A stretch of DNA of 64,000 nucleotides from Schistosoma haematobium. Lineage: Eukaryota > Platyhelminthes > Trematoda > Strigeidida > Schistosomatidae. Positions 38,901 through 52,021 of this stretch are shown here, piece by piece. The stretch lies in the NCBI RefSeq assembly GCF_000699445.3, contig NC_067197.1, forward strand, positions 35,013,809 to 35,077,808. Direction: 5' to 3'. Each line of letters starts with the position of its first letter. The first letter of the stretch is position 1. A program made the translations under genes and the position numbers. The notes beneath the pieces were generated by a model. That model had not been told where the DNA came from. It saw nothing but the letters and a program-made list of their open reading frames with translations, and did no database searches.

Positions 38901-41900
38901 AATAATCTTCGCGTTGTGTTGATGACATTTCTCCAGACTTCCCGTGAAAAATGTTGTGCTTCAGAGAATATTTCTGTCTGGAAAGCGGTAAGACGTCGGC
39001 TATTCACTGCCACTAAAGAGATACTCGAGATAACTGTGTATGCCAAATGATATAGTTTACACTTCGTTTACTAGGTAGAGAGTAATGATAACCGGGCTGA
39101 GAGGTAACCAACCGAGAACAGCAATTGAAACAATTGTATCCAGAATAATAAAACCGGATATGACAATTAGCTTCACGCTGATGAGGTGGCCACAAAACAG
39201 AGCATACTCAAGTTTTGATTTTGCAACGGTACAAAAAGGAAAGCTAAGATTTATTGTCTCGTATTCACAAGTTGTTTTAACACTTTAATTCTCATCGTCC
39301 AATACTGGTGAAAAAAGATCTAGCAAAGGTTAACAATATCGCCAACCAAGAGTACTCTCACGACATAAGAGATAAACTGAACAAGAAACATCATGGGAAG
39401 AAAGATAGTGTAGGTGACAATCTCCTCTGTTGGCTTTTGCTTTCAGGTTTTAGATGCCAACATCTTTCCTTTTACATTGTTACCGTAGGTCTCACCTTGT
39501 TTTAGGGCGAAGTTGAGATAAACACCTCACAAAAACACATCCACAGCGATAAACTGCCGTTTATTTCTGAATTAAGCTGACAAAAACACTGCTGATTATT
39601 GTTAACGCTCTCATTGAGGCAATTTACCATAACGTAGACCAATATCGTTAAGTGCTTTTCTAACCCTGCATTCACTTTTTTGACAGTGTAAATTATGAAT
39701 AAAAAATGGTAATTTGATATTTGAATTTTTCATCTCCCAATTGTTCTCTTAAAAGTTACTATCTTATCAATCACCCATTCTTCAAGAAACGATTAAAATG
39801 GGACTGTGGATCACAAAAGTGCCCCTTAATTCTTTTTTCAGATTCTTTGGATTTTGGATGCACTTTGGGTCCCTATAATTTATGTTGAATTCCTAGATAT
39901 ATTGACTAATATCATTGGATTAGGTGGAAATTTCTAGTTTTTTAAAATTTAAAGACGGCAAATGTGATAATAATCTGAGCATTTATAGTGCGAGCTGTAG
40001 TCCATTCAATTCTACCAAGGTATAGTTAAGTAGATTTTCGCTTGTGAAAAAGTTTGGAATCTGTCAGAAATTCAGAATGATGAGTTAGCTAAATTGGTAT
40101 TGGGATTTTGAAGCAAACTTTGACCAATTTTCTTATGGATGGTAGTAGGGTAGGTGTCAAGTTAGGAGGAGATTAGAAATATAGTACTTGTTGAATCATT
40201 CGTTTCTAAAAACTACTGGGCAGCACGGAAGATAAATAAATTCGTGATGTGATACTTTGTGTACAATTGGTGACATTACAATATAATGCATTTCTGCTAT
40301 GGCAGGTAAACGCCGTTTTTACAGGCTTGATCTATAAGTTACAACATTAGTTTACTTAGAGTAGGCTTCACAAGTAGTTGTTAAACAAATGAAGTCAATG
40401 GAATTAAAAGACGATGCATTTGTGCAGATGTCCCAATGAGCCAGTGTTTTAGTATTGCACTGAGTACAGTTTTTAAAATGTTTTTCTAAAATGTCATCGC
40501 GTCCACGTTGCACACCAGATCTCTTTGTTCTGCCATTGGGGTTATGACAGGACGAGGAAATGTTCTTGTGACCTTTGTGGAAGAGAACATTTAGTTACCC
40601 TTGAATTTCAAATCTGTTTGATGTTGATCTGATGGCTTAACCAAATCTGTAGCCAAGCTATGTAATGTATGTATAACACGAACAAATGAGATATAAATTA
40701 GATAAAAGGTGTAAGGCCTATTTAGAAAATAATTGTGTTACCTCTACCGCTGAATCCACAGAGTATGTTGTTAGAGGAGGCTTATAAGACTTTGATCGTT
40801 GTTAAGAAACTAAACCTTGAGGAGATTTTAGCCTTCGTAAAAAGGCCAGAGTTGCTAGAACGCGGTGTGGTGTGCTTACATGGAGTAATTCGATGGTCAG
40901 TGAACACAGTTTTGAAAGGAGACTTTTCGTGAGGGTACATCCCAACATTGTTTTGCGTGAGACTAGCAAAGTGACGAAATTCACCGATTTTTCTTTTATC
41001 AGAGGTAGACAGAAGTTAACACACTGCTTGAAGTTATCGAGAATGGGTGTTGCAGAAACCATAAACAGAAAACATGCGTTTCTTGCTCGTGTGCATTTTG
41101 GTTAAGTGGTTGTAGGTTCCAGGCGAACAAATAGATCAAAATATAATGTTCGGCAGTTTCACAGTTCCCTTATTCGCCATTGCACAATCAAGTGTCCGAG
41201 GATTTGAGTGAGCCTAATAAAAAAGGTATGTTCAACATAGAAAATATCTTGAAGTAGTTAATCGTTCTCCCATGCTGATGGATGGCCACTATCAAATAAG
41301 TTCACCTGGGGATTGATGAAAAATTACTAAATGGTTCCAAAACAGCTATACATAGACAATAGTTTATGAAGAATAATAACTTCCTAAAAATATGTCTATT
41401 TTAATGGATACACATTTAGGTAAATGCTACATCATCAAATCTAGTGAAGCAGTTTTGGACTAGGAAGAGTTTAGCTGGTACAATCGATAGCATCCTGTTA
41501 TTAACCTCGAATAGCCAGGAAATTTGAAAACTGTTTTTAAGTGTATTACTTTTCAGCAGTCTAAAAATCCCCATAGAATATTCAAAAACGAAGAATATTT
41601 GAGCGAACAATTGTTTTCAATAACTTCATCATCAGGCTCTACAGTTATAAGTCCATAATTATAATATTTTACAAAGGCCAAAAATAAGGCATGTTTTAAT
41701 GAGTTTGACAACGTTGTGTGTTAAAAATGGTGATGTATTACTTTTCACCAGGGATCTTCTCATCATAGTGAGCCTTTGAGAGGACTAAATACGGTAAAGT
41801 TTCGAAAAAGTGGTTCTACGATTTAGTTTATGTGTGACAGTATTGATCTCTGGTTTTAAATAGATGTTTCTTCAGGTAAATTTTCATGAGAAAGGAGCAT

Positions 41901-44900
41901 TCCATTTTTCATGGGTTAGGAAGGTGACGTAGGACAAGAGGTGAGGGATACTTTTTGGTGTTCGGTTCATTTCGAGCGGTATTCCCTATGTTTTATGAAA
42001 TATTTTGCCGACGTCGTTACGTCAATTATTACTTAGCCTCTAACCATAATATTCACAAAGCAATTATGTAGCCGAAAACTTTGACTGGCTCTTCAGAAAG
42101 AGTGACTTAAGATCTACTAAGAAAAATAATTGCCTATAATTCATCATATTTATTCCATCAGAGGTGAGGGAAGAATCTGTGAAGAAAATTGATCTTAAAA
42201 AGCTTCCAGTGGATTGTACTTTAGACTTCTGAAATTCTATAGATAACTCCTATGTATAAGATTCACATGCCCAGACAGTCCATAAATAAGTCGGTTTAAT
42301 ATCAAGTTTAGCCTCAACCTATGATCATTTTAGACCGCTGACACTCTTCTAACAATTATACAACCAGGTATCTGTTTTATCAGGGATAGATTCATATTGT
42401 TAAATCTGATAAGATCAATCAACAAGGAGGCTATTAATTAGGGTCCCGCCTGTAACCAACACAGTAGTGATAAATACAAATAAATCGAAGGGAAAGTGAT
42501 GTATACGTGGTTACATTCGATAACAGAAGAAGCTTTACATACATCGAGAAAACAAAGTTATATTGAAAGGGAAAAGACATGTAAAAAAATTTGTCAGATA
42601 TTTATATATATATACAAATTGATCCCACATATTTTGTTAGGCATATGAATGATCAAAGGCTTATACAGATCACAAAAGCTCCATAAATGTAAGAATCAGT
42701 GACTTCTGACTAAATTTCCATATGCATTTTAACGTGTTTGATTAATTCAGAGCCACAGGACATTGCATATGTATACGTGTGTCGTGGACAAAGATGTTGC
42801 TCCCCACGCTCTTGAACCATTTCCTGTCTACATACAGATCTGCATACTCAGTTAAAAGACCACATTGGCATGTGTGGAGTTGAACTGATGTAATCCCTAC
42901 CTCAAACTTATTATTAAGTGTAATCCTATAATTGGCTTGTCATAAACGACGATAAAATGGACAACAACCTGTTTTCTGAGTGACTTCGGGAAATATATAC
43001 TTCGTGCAACCTTATGCGTAGTAGGGTCATGTAGACCAGGTGGTTAATCTATAAAAGTTTAGCCATTTCGCTTTTCCTATGAAGGCGATTCAATCCTCGG
43101 ACAAAACCCTTAGCATTTTTAAAGAATATGAAAAACCACGAGCCACATTGCAAAATATGTCCCCTGTTTCCCAATTAATATTAGGGCATACAATACAGAA
43201 CTAGTATATTCGTATGCCTGGAACTTACTGTCACAATATCAGCTACTTGAATTCCGTACGGACAGATGAATTTTACATGGGTAGATTATAGTTTACCTAT
43301 GTTTAACACTCACATGCAGTAGCTGGAAAAGTGAAATTTTTGTGGCATACACAAGGGTAAATAGCACTGTTGCCGGTGGATCATTTTTTGTCTTGGTGAA
43401 TTATGTAAATTTTTTATTTCTAGCCCCAAGGCGCTATCTGTGTCAGAGATTACAAACCAGGTTGAAAAAGACAGTCGTCACACAGACCCAAAGCCTTATA
43501 TTTGACAACATTAAGCGATGAACAAAACTTCTGCAAGGTTGACACTGATGTTAGTTGCTCCATTTTACTACATTTTTGTCCACAAGATGTCTGAACTCTA
43601 CCTATTTTGTTTCAGATTACCATTACTATCACTAATAGTAATTTATTCTCAAATTACGATCTGTAATATGAGGCATGCCAGTTTATAGGCAAGGTCGAAT
43701 TGTTACAGAGAGAGAGAGCTAGGATTAAGTCCACGTAAAGTTGAGAGCTTCTATGGACCGTGACCTTACATCCTTCCGGAAAAGCTGAAGCATTATTGGT
43801 GGCGAAGGACGAAGTCACCCATTTCATATGTGTTTTCGATGGCATATGTTGAGAGGGATGAAAAAGAAAGTACAAGAAGTAAGGCATAGTGTTCATGCCT
43901 ATTGAAATTGAGTCATTTGTGGTGAAATAGTGAAGGTATAACTACTTAGTCTAATTCTCTTTTATTTAAGGTACAGTTTAAGCAAGAGCATCTCAATAGG
44001 TTAAAGAAAACAAGCTTAAATATTGTATGAATTGACAAAGAACTGTATAAATGGACGTGGTTCGAAAAGAAGCTGAAAGTACAGGATTATGTGGAGTTTT
44101 AAAATACAGTACTAAAAACAGCATTCTGATATACAAATGACAATCACCCTTTTTATCGAAGCTATTTCAGCTCATTTTTAATTTTAATTTTAATAGGGTC
44201 ATGAACAGGCTTCTTTTTTACCAAACTGTCTAGTTTTGCTTGTAATAAGATTACTCGATAGGAAGTGAAACCAACTCAACGTCACAAACACTATTCGATG
44301 AGGTATTTCGCATAATAAATTAGCACCAATACCGTTGGTTCGTCACATTCCACTTGGCCACAAGGAACCATAATTTAACAAAATGTTCTGTCCTACAGAC
44401 ATGGATGGATTGAATTTACCTCCTCACCATCATATTTGCTGGTCAGTAGCGCCACCCTCCCTCCTTTTTGTGATGTTAAGCTCTCCTACGTTTGTAGTGT
44501 GTATGTATATTGCCTTATTCTAAGCCCCTTGTTGGGATACACTGTCCCTACTAGTTCCCTGTTACAAGCAAATCAGATGGTTAAAACTTTTGTATTGTGG
44601 GTTACATATCAAGGAATATGAAAGAGTTTAGAAATGTAGACTTTTCAGGGAAAAAACAAAACACTGGGTGACACAAGGATTTAAGACATTATGAGCTTCT
44701 TATGATCGGCCTTAGTTGATCAGCATCAATGAGGTTAGGGAGCTATCTGTCTACTTGTAGTGGAGAAAAAAGTACATAACAATTAGGAAGAATAATGTAA
44801 CTGTAACCATTAGAGAGGAGCGTAAGGGCATAACTAATAATCATTGAATAATAGAAGAGGGTAAACCATGTGTTCTATTGTTTAGTTAATATTTATTGGG

Positions 44901-46081
44901 GTCCGTTGTATTCATGATCGATCTAGGTATGAGGCGGTTCATAATAAAGTGCGGAAGTTCGGGGAATACTTGATGTAGCTCTTTAGTGTCAAGTTATAGT
45001 GTTATTAGTGTTCTGAACCTGACAATGGGTTCGCAGTTACGGTTGGGTATTGGAAGCCTATTCCATAATAAACTATACCGAACTGGTGTTTTACTGTAAA
45101 CAGTGTATATGCGTTGTCTCTGAGAGAGGGTCATGGATCATGGCTGGACAAAAGGTTAGAAATGTAAGTCAATATATCGTCTTGTAGAGACGAGACGATT
45201 TAGTGTAACCGAACATTTGTTATTTGTAACCGTGAATTTATTTTATGTATTCAGTCGTCTTAAAAGGGTAATAAATTGATTCTTCAGATTTGGCTGACTT
45301 TTTTCATTTATTTATTGTTTGAGCTAAATTTAACCCTATTTTTGACCTTAATCAGACGAGTAAACATTTGACAGTCAGACGTAGGATGAGAAAATCGTAC
45401 ATCATCTACATGTTGTTGGATAATCCGTTCACTGTACTTCCTCCGACATTTGCTTCATCCTGTTAGCTTTCATTCTCTTACCAGCTCTGATTCACATGTA
45501 ATGAATATGCGCAATAAGCCATAAGCGGTAATTTGTGGTCATAAATAAAATTCCATCGAAACAGTGTATTATGTACTAGGAAAGTATGCGACGCCGTGGA
45601 TTAATTCTGAGTATAAGGTGAACGGTAAGGCTAATGGTATATCGTCATTTAAGTTGATCTAATAAATAAAATGTATCTGTCTGTGGTGATAAAAATAGCG
45701 AAAACAACATCCATACGAAATAATATGGTTATGTCTCCCACAATACACTAATGGCCTTATTAATCCTCTGTGTGACGATCAAAATTCTTGCATTTCATCT
45801 GAACTCAGAGCTAACAAATGAAAGTTAATTCACGTAGACCGGGCAACGTTCTTATAAATAGTGTGCAAGCCTTTTTGAATTATAAGTCTGTCAAAAAACA
45901 ACCTTTAAGACCAATTTAGTAGTTAACAGTTTGAGAGATCATATAATTCATATGAAAGTAAAAAATACTTCAAACAGTACAGCCAAACGTCTCTTTAGCG
46001 AAGAATAGCACTGAAAAGTAAAAAGAATGGGTAATAAATCAGAGTTCGGTAAGTGAATATAATTTCCATTTAGCTGTAATG
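35957..46081. other. Intergenic region upstream of unc-18, no gene seen
   Basis: The region upstream of the unc-18 start should hold its promoter and 5' UTR, though no core element can be named. From about 36700 to 46081 only short chance ORFs occur (for example near 38116-38307 and 40735-41105), without splice support or family signature. Confidence 0.45.
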
Positions 46082-47389
46082 CCACCAACGTTAAAACAAA
46101 TCAAGATGGTCATCAGACAAATCAAGAGTGGAGAAGCAGCAGGAAACAATTATACCATCTGAAGCACTGAATTTGGACATAGAGGTAACTGCAAAGATGC
46201 TTCACATTCTATTCGGGGAGATTTGGCAGGAAGAACAAGTGCTGACAGACTGGAAAGAAGGATACCTCATCAAGGCACCAAAAAAAGGAAATCTGAGCAA
46301 GTGCGAAAACTGCAGAGGCATCACACTTGTGTCAGTATCAGTAAAGGTTTTCAACAGTGTTGCTGAACTGAATGAAAGATTCAGTAGTCGCCCAACTACG
46401 AGATCAACAGGCTGCATTCCGTAAGGATCGGTTATACACAGACCAAATCGCGACACAACGAACCATTGTTAAGCAATCAGCTAAATTGAACTCGTCACTA
46501 TACATCGACTTCCTTGACTATGAGGAAGCATTTGACAGTGAGGATGAAATGGCCCTATGGAACCGTCTTCAACACTATGTAGTACCTTAGAAGATTATCA
46601 CCACATACGGAGTCCTCGTGACGGACTAAACTGCAAAGTCGTGCATGGAGGACAGCTGACAGATGCATTCCGAGTGAGGATCGGTTACAGACAAGATTGT
46701 TCACCCTCGCTCTTTCTCCTTCTTCTGATAGTCGGTTGAATTACGAAGACCTCCACATCTGAGGGAAAGCACGGAATACAACGGACAGCTTAGATGCAAC
46801 TAGATGATTTGGACTTCGCAGATGACCTACCCCTTCTATCCCACACACATCAACAAATGCAGGTCAAGACAAACAGTGTAGTGTCAGTCTCTGCATCAGT
46901 AGACCTCTACATACACAAGGGAAAAAGCAGCATCCTCAAATACAACACGGAGAACATCAACCCAATAATCACATTTAATAGAGAAACTCTGGAAGAGGTG
47001 GAAACTTTAACGTATCTGGGTAGCATCATAGATGAACAAGGAGGATCTGATGCAGACGTAAAGTCGAGGATTCGCAAAGCAAGAACCGCATTCCTACAAT
47101 TGAAGAACATATGAAACTGAAAGCAACTGTCAACTAAAATCAAAGTCAGAAACTTCAATAAGAACAGCAAGAGAGCCTTACTGTGTGGAGCTGAAACTCG
47201 GAGAACTATCACAACCATCATCAAAAATTACAAGTATTTATAAACAATTATCTACCAAAGATACTCAATGTCTGTTGGACGGATACCATCAGCAACAACC
47301 TACTGTGGGAGGAAACAAACCAGCTTCCAGCTAAAGAGGAAATTAGGAAAAGACGTTGGAGGTGGATAGACATAATTTTTGAAAATCAC
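46082..47389 (+). mobile_element. RTE-type reverse transcriptase fragment, both ends truncated
   Basis: Broken frames encode the RT of a schistosome RTE (SR2-like) element: [77 protein letters not shown] (FADD at 46815-46826 intact), [17 protein letters not shown]. Frameshifts and stops interrupt it. It starts and ends inside the element, without a 3' end or tail, and is an inverted near-identical copy of 57466-58773. Confidence 0.85.
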
Positions 47390-49059
47390 CAAAGACGAAT
47401 ATAGTTTAGATAATAAGGTCACCAAATTTGGGTACTATCATAAAACACTGGTATAATAACTGAACTATCACGCAATTGTAAGTCACGAAAGCGTTCAAAA
47501 CAAAATCACTTAAGTCTAATATTAAAATTAGTACTTTGTAGATGAATATTTTTGAGTTTTATCACTAATATTACCAGGTAACTCGAATTCAGTAAGGCAA
47601 CAAATTTCTGATAATTTAGAATTACTTGAAACAATAATACCTATTTTCCACTGTCTAGTCCTCAATCAACACTATAACTGGTTGAACATAATGGTTTGTG
47701 GATATAATCATAAAGCACTTTCATGACTTGAAGACCACGTAATATGATTGATAAAATTGATGAAACTATTTAAAAAATCGGTCAACAAATTGGTTTGTAA
47801 TTATCATTGAATAGTGTTTCTTCCTTTTTATCCTCATTTATTACAAATTATTTCAGTCTGCTTGTCTTTCAGTTGCTCATTCAGTAAATATCTTAAAACA
47901 TTGTCAGTCTAACTAGAGGTTTGGCGACACAATCATGTATGCAGCTCATCAGTATAAGCAGTGGAGCATATCTTTTGTAAACTGAAAAGACTGTCGAAAT
48001 TACACCAAAGTTGAATAAGGTTCAAGCCATTAACATAGACATGAGTTGGAAGTGTACTCTCTTCAGTTGCAACATATGTTCTCTCTGATAATCACATGAG
48101 CATCAACCACTGTTTATTACCTTGTAAAGATTTATTTAGCCGGAAGCGTCGTGCAACACCACAACACGTATGTTTAGGGCAAACAGGCTTTTCGATTTCA
48201 ACAATTCGTAATCAATATATTTGTGACTAACTTATACGAAACTCGATACTTACAACTAACTTTTTTGCACCATCAGCCGGTAGATATGAATAAAATGAAA
48301 TTGAATCTAGAGCATGTCCCACACGACTACACTCCTGCCTAACGAATTTCTTTTAGCTATCCGTCCAAAATAAACACAATTATCACTATTTTCACGTATG
48401 TATCAGTAGTATTACTAAATTCTGTCACGTTTAAGTAATAATGAGGTCAAGAAGATCTCCCAGTAACTAAATAAACCATATCAGTAAGATTTGGCGAGTT
48501 TCTAATTTATGAACGACCTTTGAACGAATCTTAAGTGACTTTGAGAAATATTAGCCAATCGACAAACAGTTAGTATGAAGTAAAAATATGTTATTCAAAA
48601 CCAAGGAAATATAGGTGATTCACTTCTTATACGTGGTTCAAAAACTTGTCAAGGTTAGAAAGAGGTTCAGAGGTTCTAAAATCGTAATGCATGCAGTAGA
48701 GGAAATCATCCATACGGCTACAGAATAGTCGGCCTCCGGAGCCATGGTAAAGTCTTAAAAACTCATTCAGCCTCAACCACATAGCTTCAGTATTGTTTAT
48801 GTCCACTCCGGTTGTTCAGTACAAAAAGTGCCACTTGTAGATAATGACACGATGCACATAGCTAAGCCTATGTAGGAGTCTGTACGCTCTCCAAACATCC
48901 GTATATATTGTAGTACCTGGCTGCAGCCAGTTTTACTGGTGCTATTATTCTCCAGTTCGCAATAATTTTCGTAATGTGCCTTAGTTGGGAATTATATAAA
49001 GGTTTTTCATCACGAACTGACATCAGCTATAATGCCAGTAATTTATTTAGCCAAATGGA
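47390..49059. other. Intergenic, no gene seen
   Basis: AT-rich sequence between the RTE fragment and the LTR-like tract upstream of dynamin. No ORF with support. Confidence 0.4.
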
Positions 49060-49345
49060 TAAAAGGCTTCTGCGTTAAAATCCGAGATCTAGTAGCTTAT
49101 ATCTGATTGATTCGTCCACAAATTATAGTCTCGCCGTTTTATTTGTTATGGCCGCTCAATTATCACATTTTGCACAAAATTCCCTGTGAACCGATTGTAC
49201 GTTATTATTAGCTACTGAAGTTGTAGCCGTAACCTTGAAATCTCTAAGACGCTTCTGATTGGCTCGTCCATGAATTAGTCTCGCCCGGAATTTCTATATT
49301 ACTGATTGTTGTCCTATTTCTTTGCACAAATTACTTATACTGCCT
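49060..49345. repeat. Two related tandem segments, possible LTR remnants
   Basis: TCTGATTGATTCGTCCACAA (about 49106-49125) and TCTGATTGGCTCGTCCATGA (about 49254-49273) are both followed by TAGTCTCGCC, and both have a TTTGCACAAA-like block some 50-60 bp on. A weaker relative (CCATAAATTATAGTCCCACC) is near 51705. They look like decayed copies of one repeat. Confidence 0.4.
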
Positions 49346-49809
49346 ACAACTTGAATCACTACCAAATGTCATTATTATGCACTTTAATATGACTTGTTAA
49401 AACATCTATATACTAAATCGTTCTTCCATGTAAGACCTTATAGAATGTGCAGTTAAATGACAAGTCTACAGTTTTAAGATTAGGTCTATTATTAGAGTAG
49501 TACTCATAACGAAGTAGACAATAATTCTACAGAGTCTAAGAACCCTTCAGTAGCTCATGTTATAAATACCCCCAATTTTCTGAACATAAAATATTGAGTA
49601 GAGGGTTCTTCATATGTTTCGCCCCTTTTCTTTCGTGTTCAAGTTGTCGTGTAGATTTAGCCTGTGGTTATTAGAAGAACTTAAGAAACCTATTCAACCA
49701 TTCAGTCAGAGGATCTGTCAGATCCACGAAGCACGGTCAGTGGATATCAACTTACAAGGGTATATGCATCTCGGTGGTGATCTTGCAATCACGTAAACCA
49801 CTTTAAACA

Positions 49810-50035
49810 CAACTAAGCATCCCCAAAAACGCATATCAAGGCTCAATATCAACACAAATCCTAGAGGCCGCACTCAAAAATTGTAGATGCAGCATGGCGT
49901 ACCGGATCGTAGGTACACCTTATACTATCTACGAGTGACCAGATTCTGAAATTTGTTGCCGGCTGAAGTGGTCCAAGCTACTTCTCCGGAGTTTTTTATT
50001 AGGGACCTTAACATATTCTTAAGGACTTAGGGTAA
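49810..50035 (+). mobile_element. CR1-like LINE 3'-end relic
   Basis: A broken frame reads NLLPAEVVQATSPEFFIRDLN before a TAG near 50030, which is typical of the last codons of CR1/SR1-type RT proteins. Upstream frames contain stops. It ends about 480 bp before the dynamin start codon. Confidence 0.45.
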
Positions 50036-50517
50036 TATTAAAGATAATTTACCCGATTTTTTTCACTGGTTAATTTACACAGATTTCTTCCTTGAGGTTT
50101 CGGTAATCCACCACTACCAGTTAGGGGAGCTTATTATACAAAGGTTGCTTCTGTCCCATCCATCACCATTTGAACATGGGCAGTGCTGGGATATGGATAT
50201 GTTTGACCAAGCTCTCTTGTCTAGAAGTATCCGTTAAAAGTAGAAAATCAGCATCAATCTCGAGAGTTTATAAAGGCGTCTACTTTGAAGAGCTATATAC
50301 AGTCATGACTCCAGAAACGACTCCCAATATTTATGACGTCGCCTAATTTTTTCATATTATCTACAATTGAATAAATTATGGAAAAGTATAAAGTACGTGC
50401 AATTCAAAAACTTAAATTAAAAAAGCCGTGTTTCGTGTCTAGAGATTTCTGAGAATTTGTTTTGTCACCGCGTTAGCGAAAAGAAAATTCCGCGGGTCAC
50501 TTGACTGTTTGGGAATA

Positions 50518-51984
50518 ATGTCGGGCAATGTTGGGATGGAACAGCTTATCCCGTTGGTTAACCGGCTGCAAGATGCGTTTTCCTCATTAGGAGTCCCACT
50601 TAATTTGGATCTGCCTCAGATCGCTGTAGTCGGAAGCCAAAGCGCAGGAAAAAGCAGTGTTTTGGAAAATTTCGTCGGTCGGTAGGGCTGTTATGTTACC
50701 TATTTTATTGTCTCAATTAGAGACTTTCTCCCTCGTGGAAGTGGAATTGTCACACGCCGACCTTTGGTCTTGCAACTAATCAATTCGCGCAACGGTAAGC
50801 TACGGTTATAGTTTGATCTTATTATTAGAATATGCTGAATTCCTACACTGTAAAAACAAGCAGTTTACAGACTTTGATGAGGTTCGCAAGGAAATAGAAG
50901 CGGAGACAGACAGGCTAACTGGAAGTAACAAAGGAATTTCCAACACTCCTATTAATCTTCGTGTTTACTCTCCCAATGGTAAGCCCGGAATCTAAATTTT
51001 ATGTATTCCCGTATTGTTTTGTGGTAGTCATGTCGATACCGGTTTTTCTTAAGCTCTTTTGATTACGACGCAATTGATCTATTCCAGATTAACTGCCTGA
51101 ATTTAATCATTTCAACAACAGTGAAAACGCAAAACAGTACGTTGTATTATAGTGTTTATGAACTTAAGGAAGAACAAATGTGGTTTTCAGGAATTGTTTG
51201 AAATAATGGTAAGGTGCCTAGATTAGGTACTTGTTAGTCCGCGATAAAAAATGACCATCTAACACATCTAACAAGTTTAAATACCGAATACTTATTCCCA
51301 AAATAAATATTTAGGATGTCTGGACAGTTGTTGATTTTGTTGTCCAAATAAGTTCCGTAGTCTCCCCACTACCAGTTCTATACCAGGTGAATTTGTCATT
51401 CGAATGGTTTCATACTTGGATACCAAAGTCACCAATATGTGCAGTGTCTTATTTTGTGTTGGGGTTTGAAAGCGTATCGGATTAGAAAACTATTGATTTA
51501 AAAGTTGTTGTACGTAAGTATGTTTCACACGTAATGTAAACAAGTTACTCTCATCAAGTCATTATAAGGACCTCACCTTGCCAATTAAGTCGATAGCCAC
51601 ACGCTCAATAGGAGAAAGTATCGACCTTGTTCATATTTAGATTCTAATGTCACTATTGATGTTCATACTTCCCAATCAATTTATTGGCGTTACTTGAAGG
51701 CAGTCCATAAATTATAGTCCCACCAGTTGACTAACCGATCGAGTTAATCCTGTCCGAAATTCAGTATTATGTTCACCTGGATTTTTTATTGTCTGTGCAT
51801 TGTCAGTTGTGTTCTCCATCTTATGTTCATTAAATTTATCGGGAATTAAAGTACCTTGTATGATTAAGGATTGTTAAATAGGCAACGTAGGATCGAATGT
51901 CTCAATGCCAGACCATGTACGTACATTAAATTTATGTTTTCGTTTGCGCTAAGTAAGACTGAATCCAAAAAAGATTTTGTGCTG

Positions 51985-52021
<37 letters not shown>

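Noticed and set aside
40735..41105. Overlapping ORFs on both strands
   Set aside because: No splice context, family motif or consistent frame; expected by chance in 10 kb of intergenic DNA.
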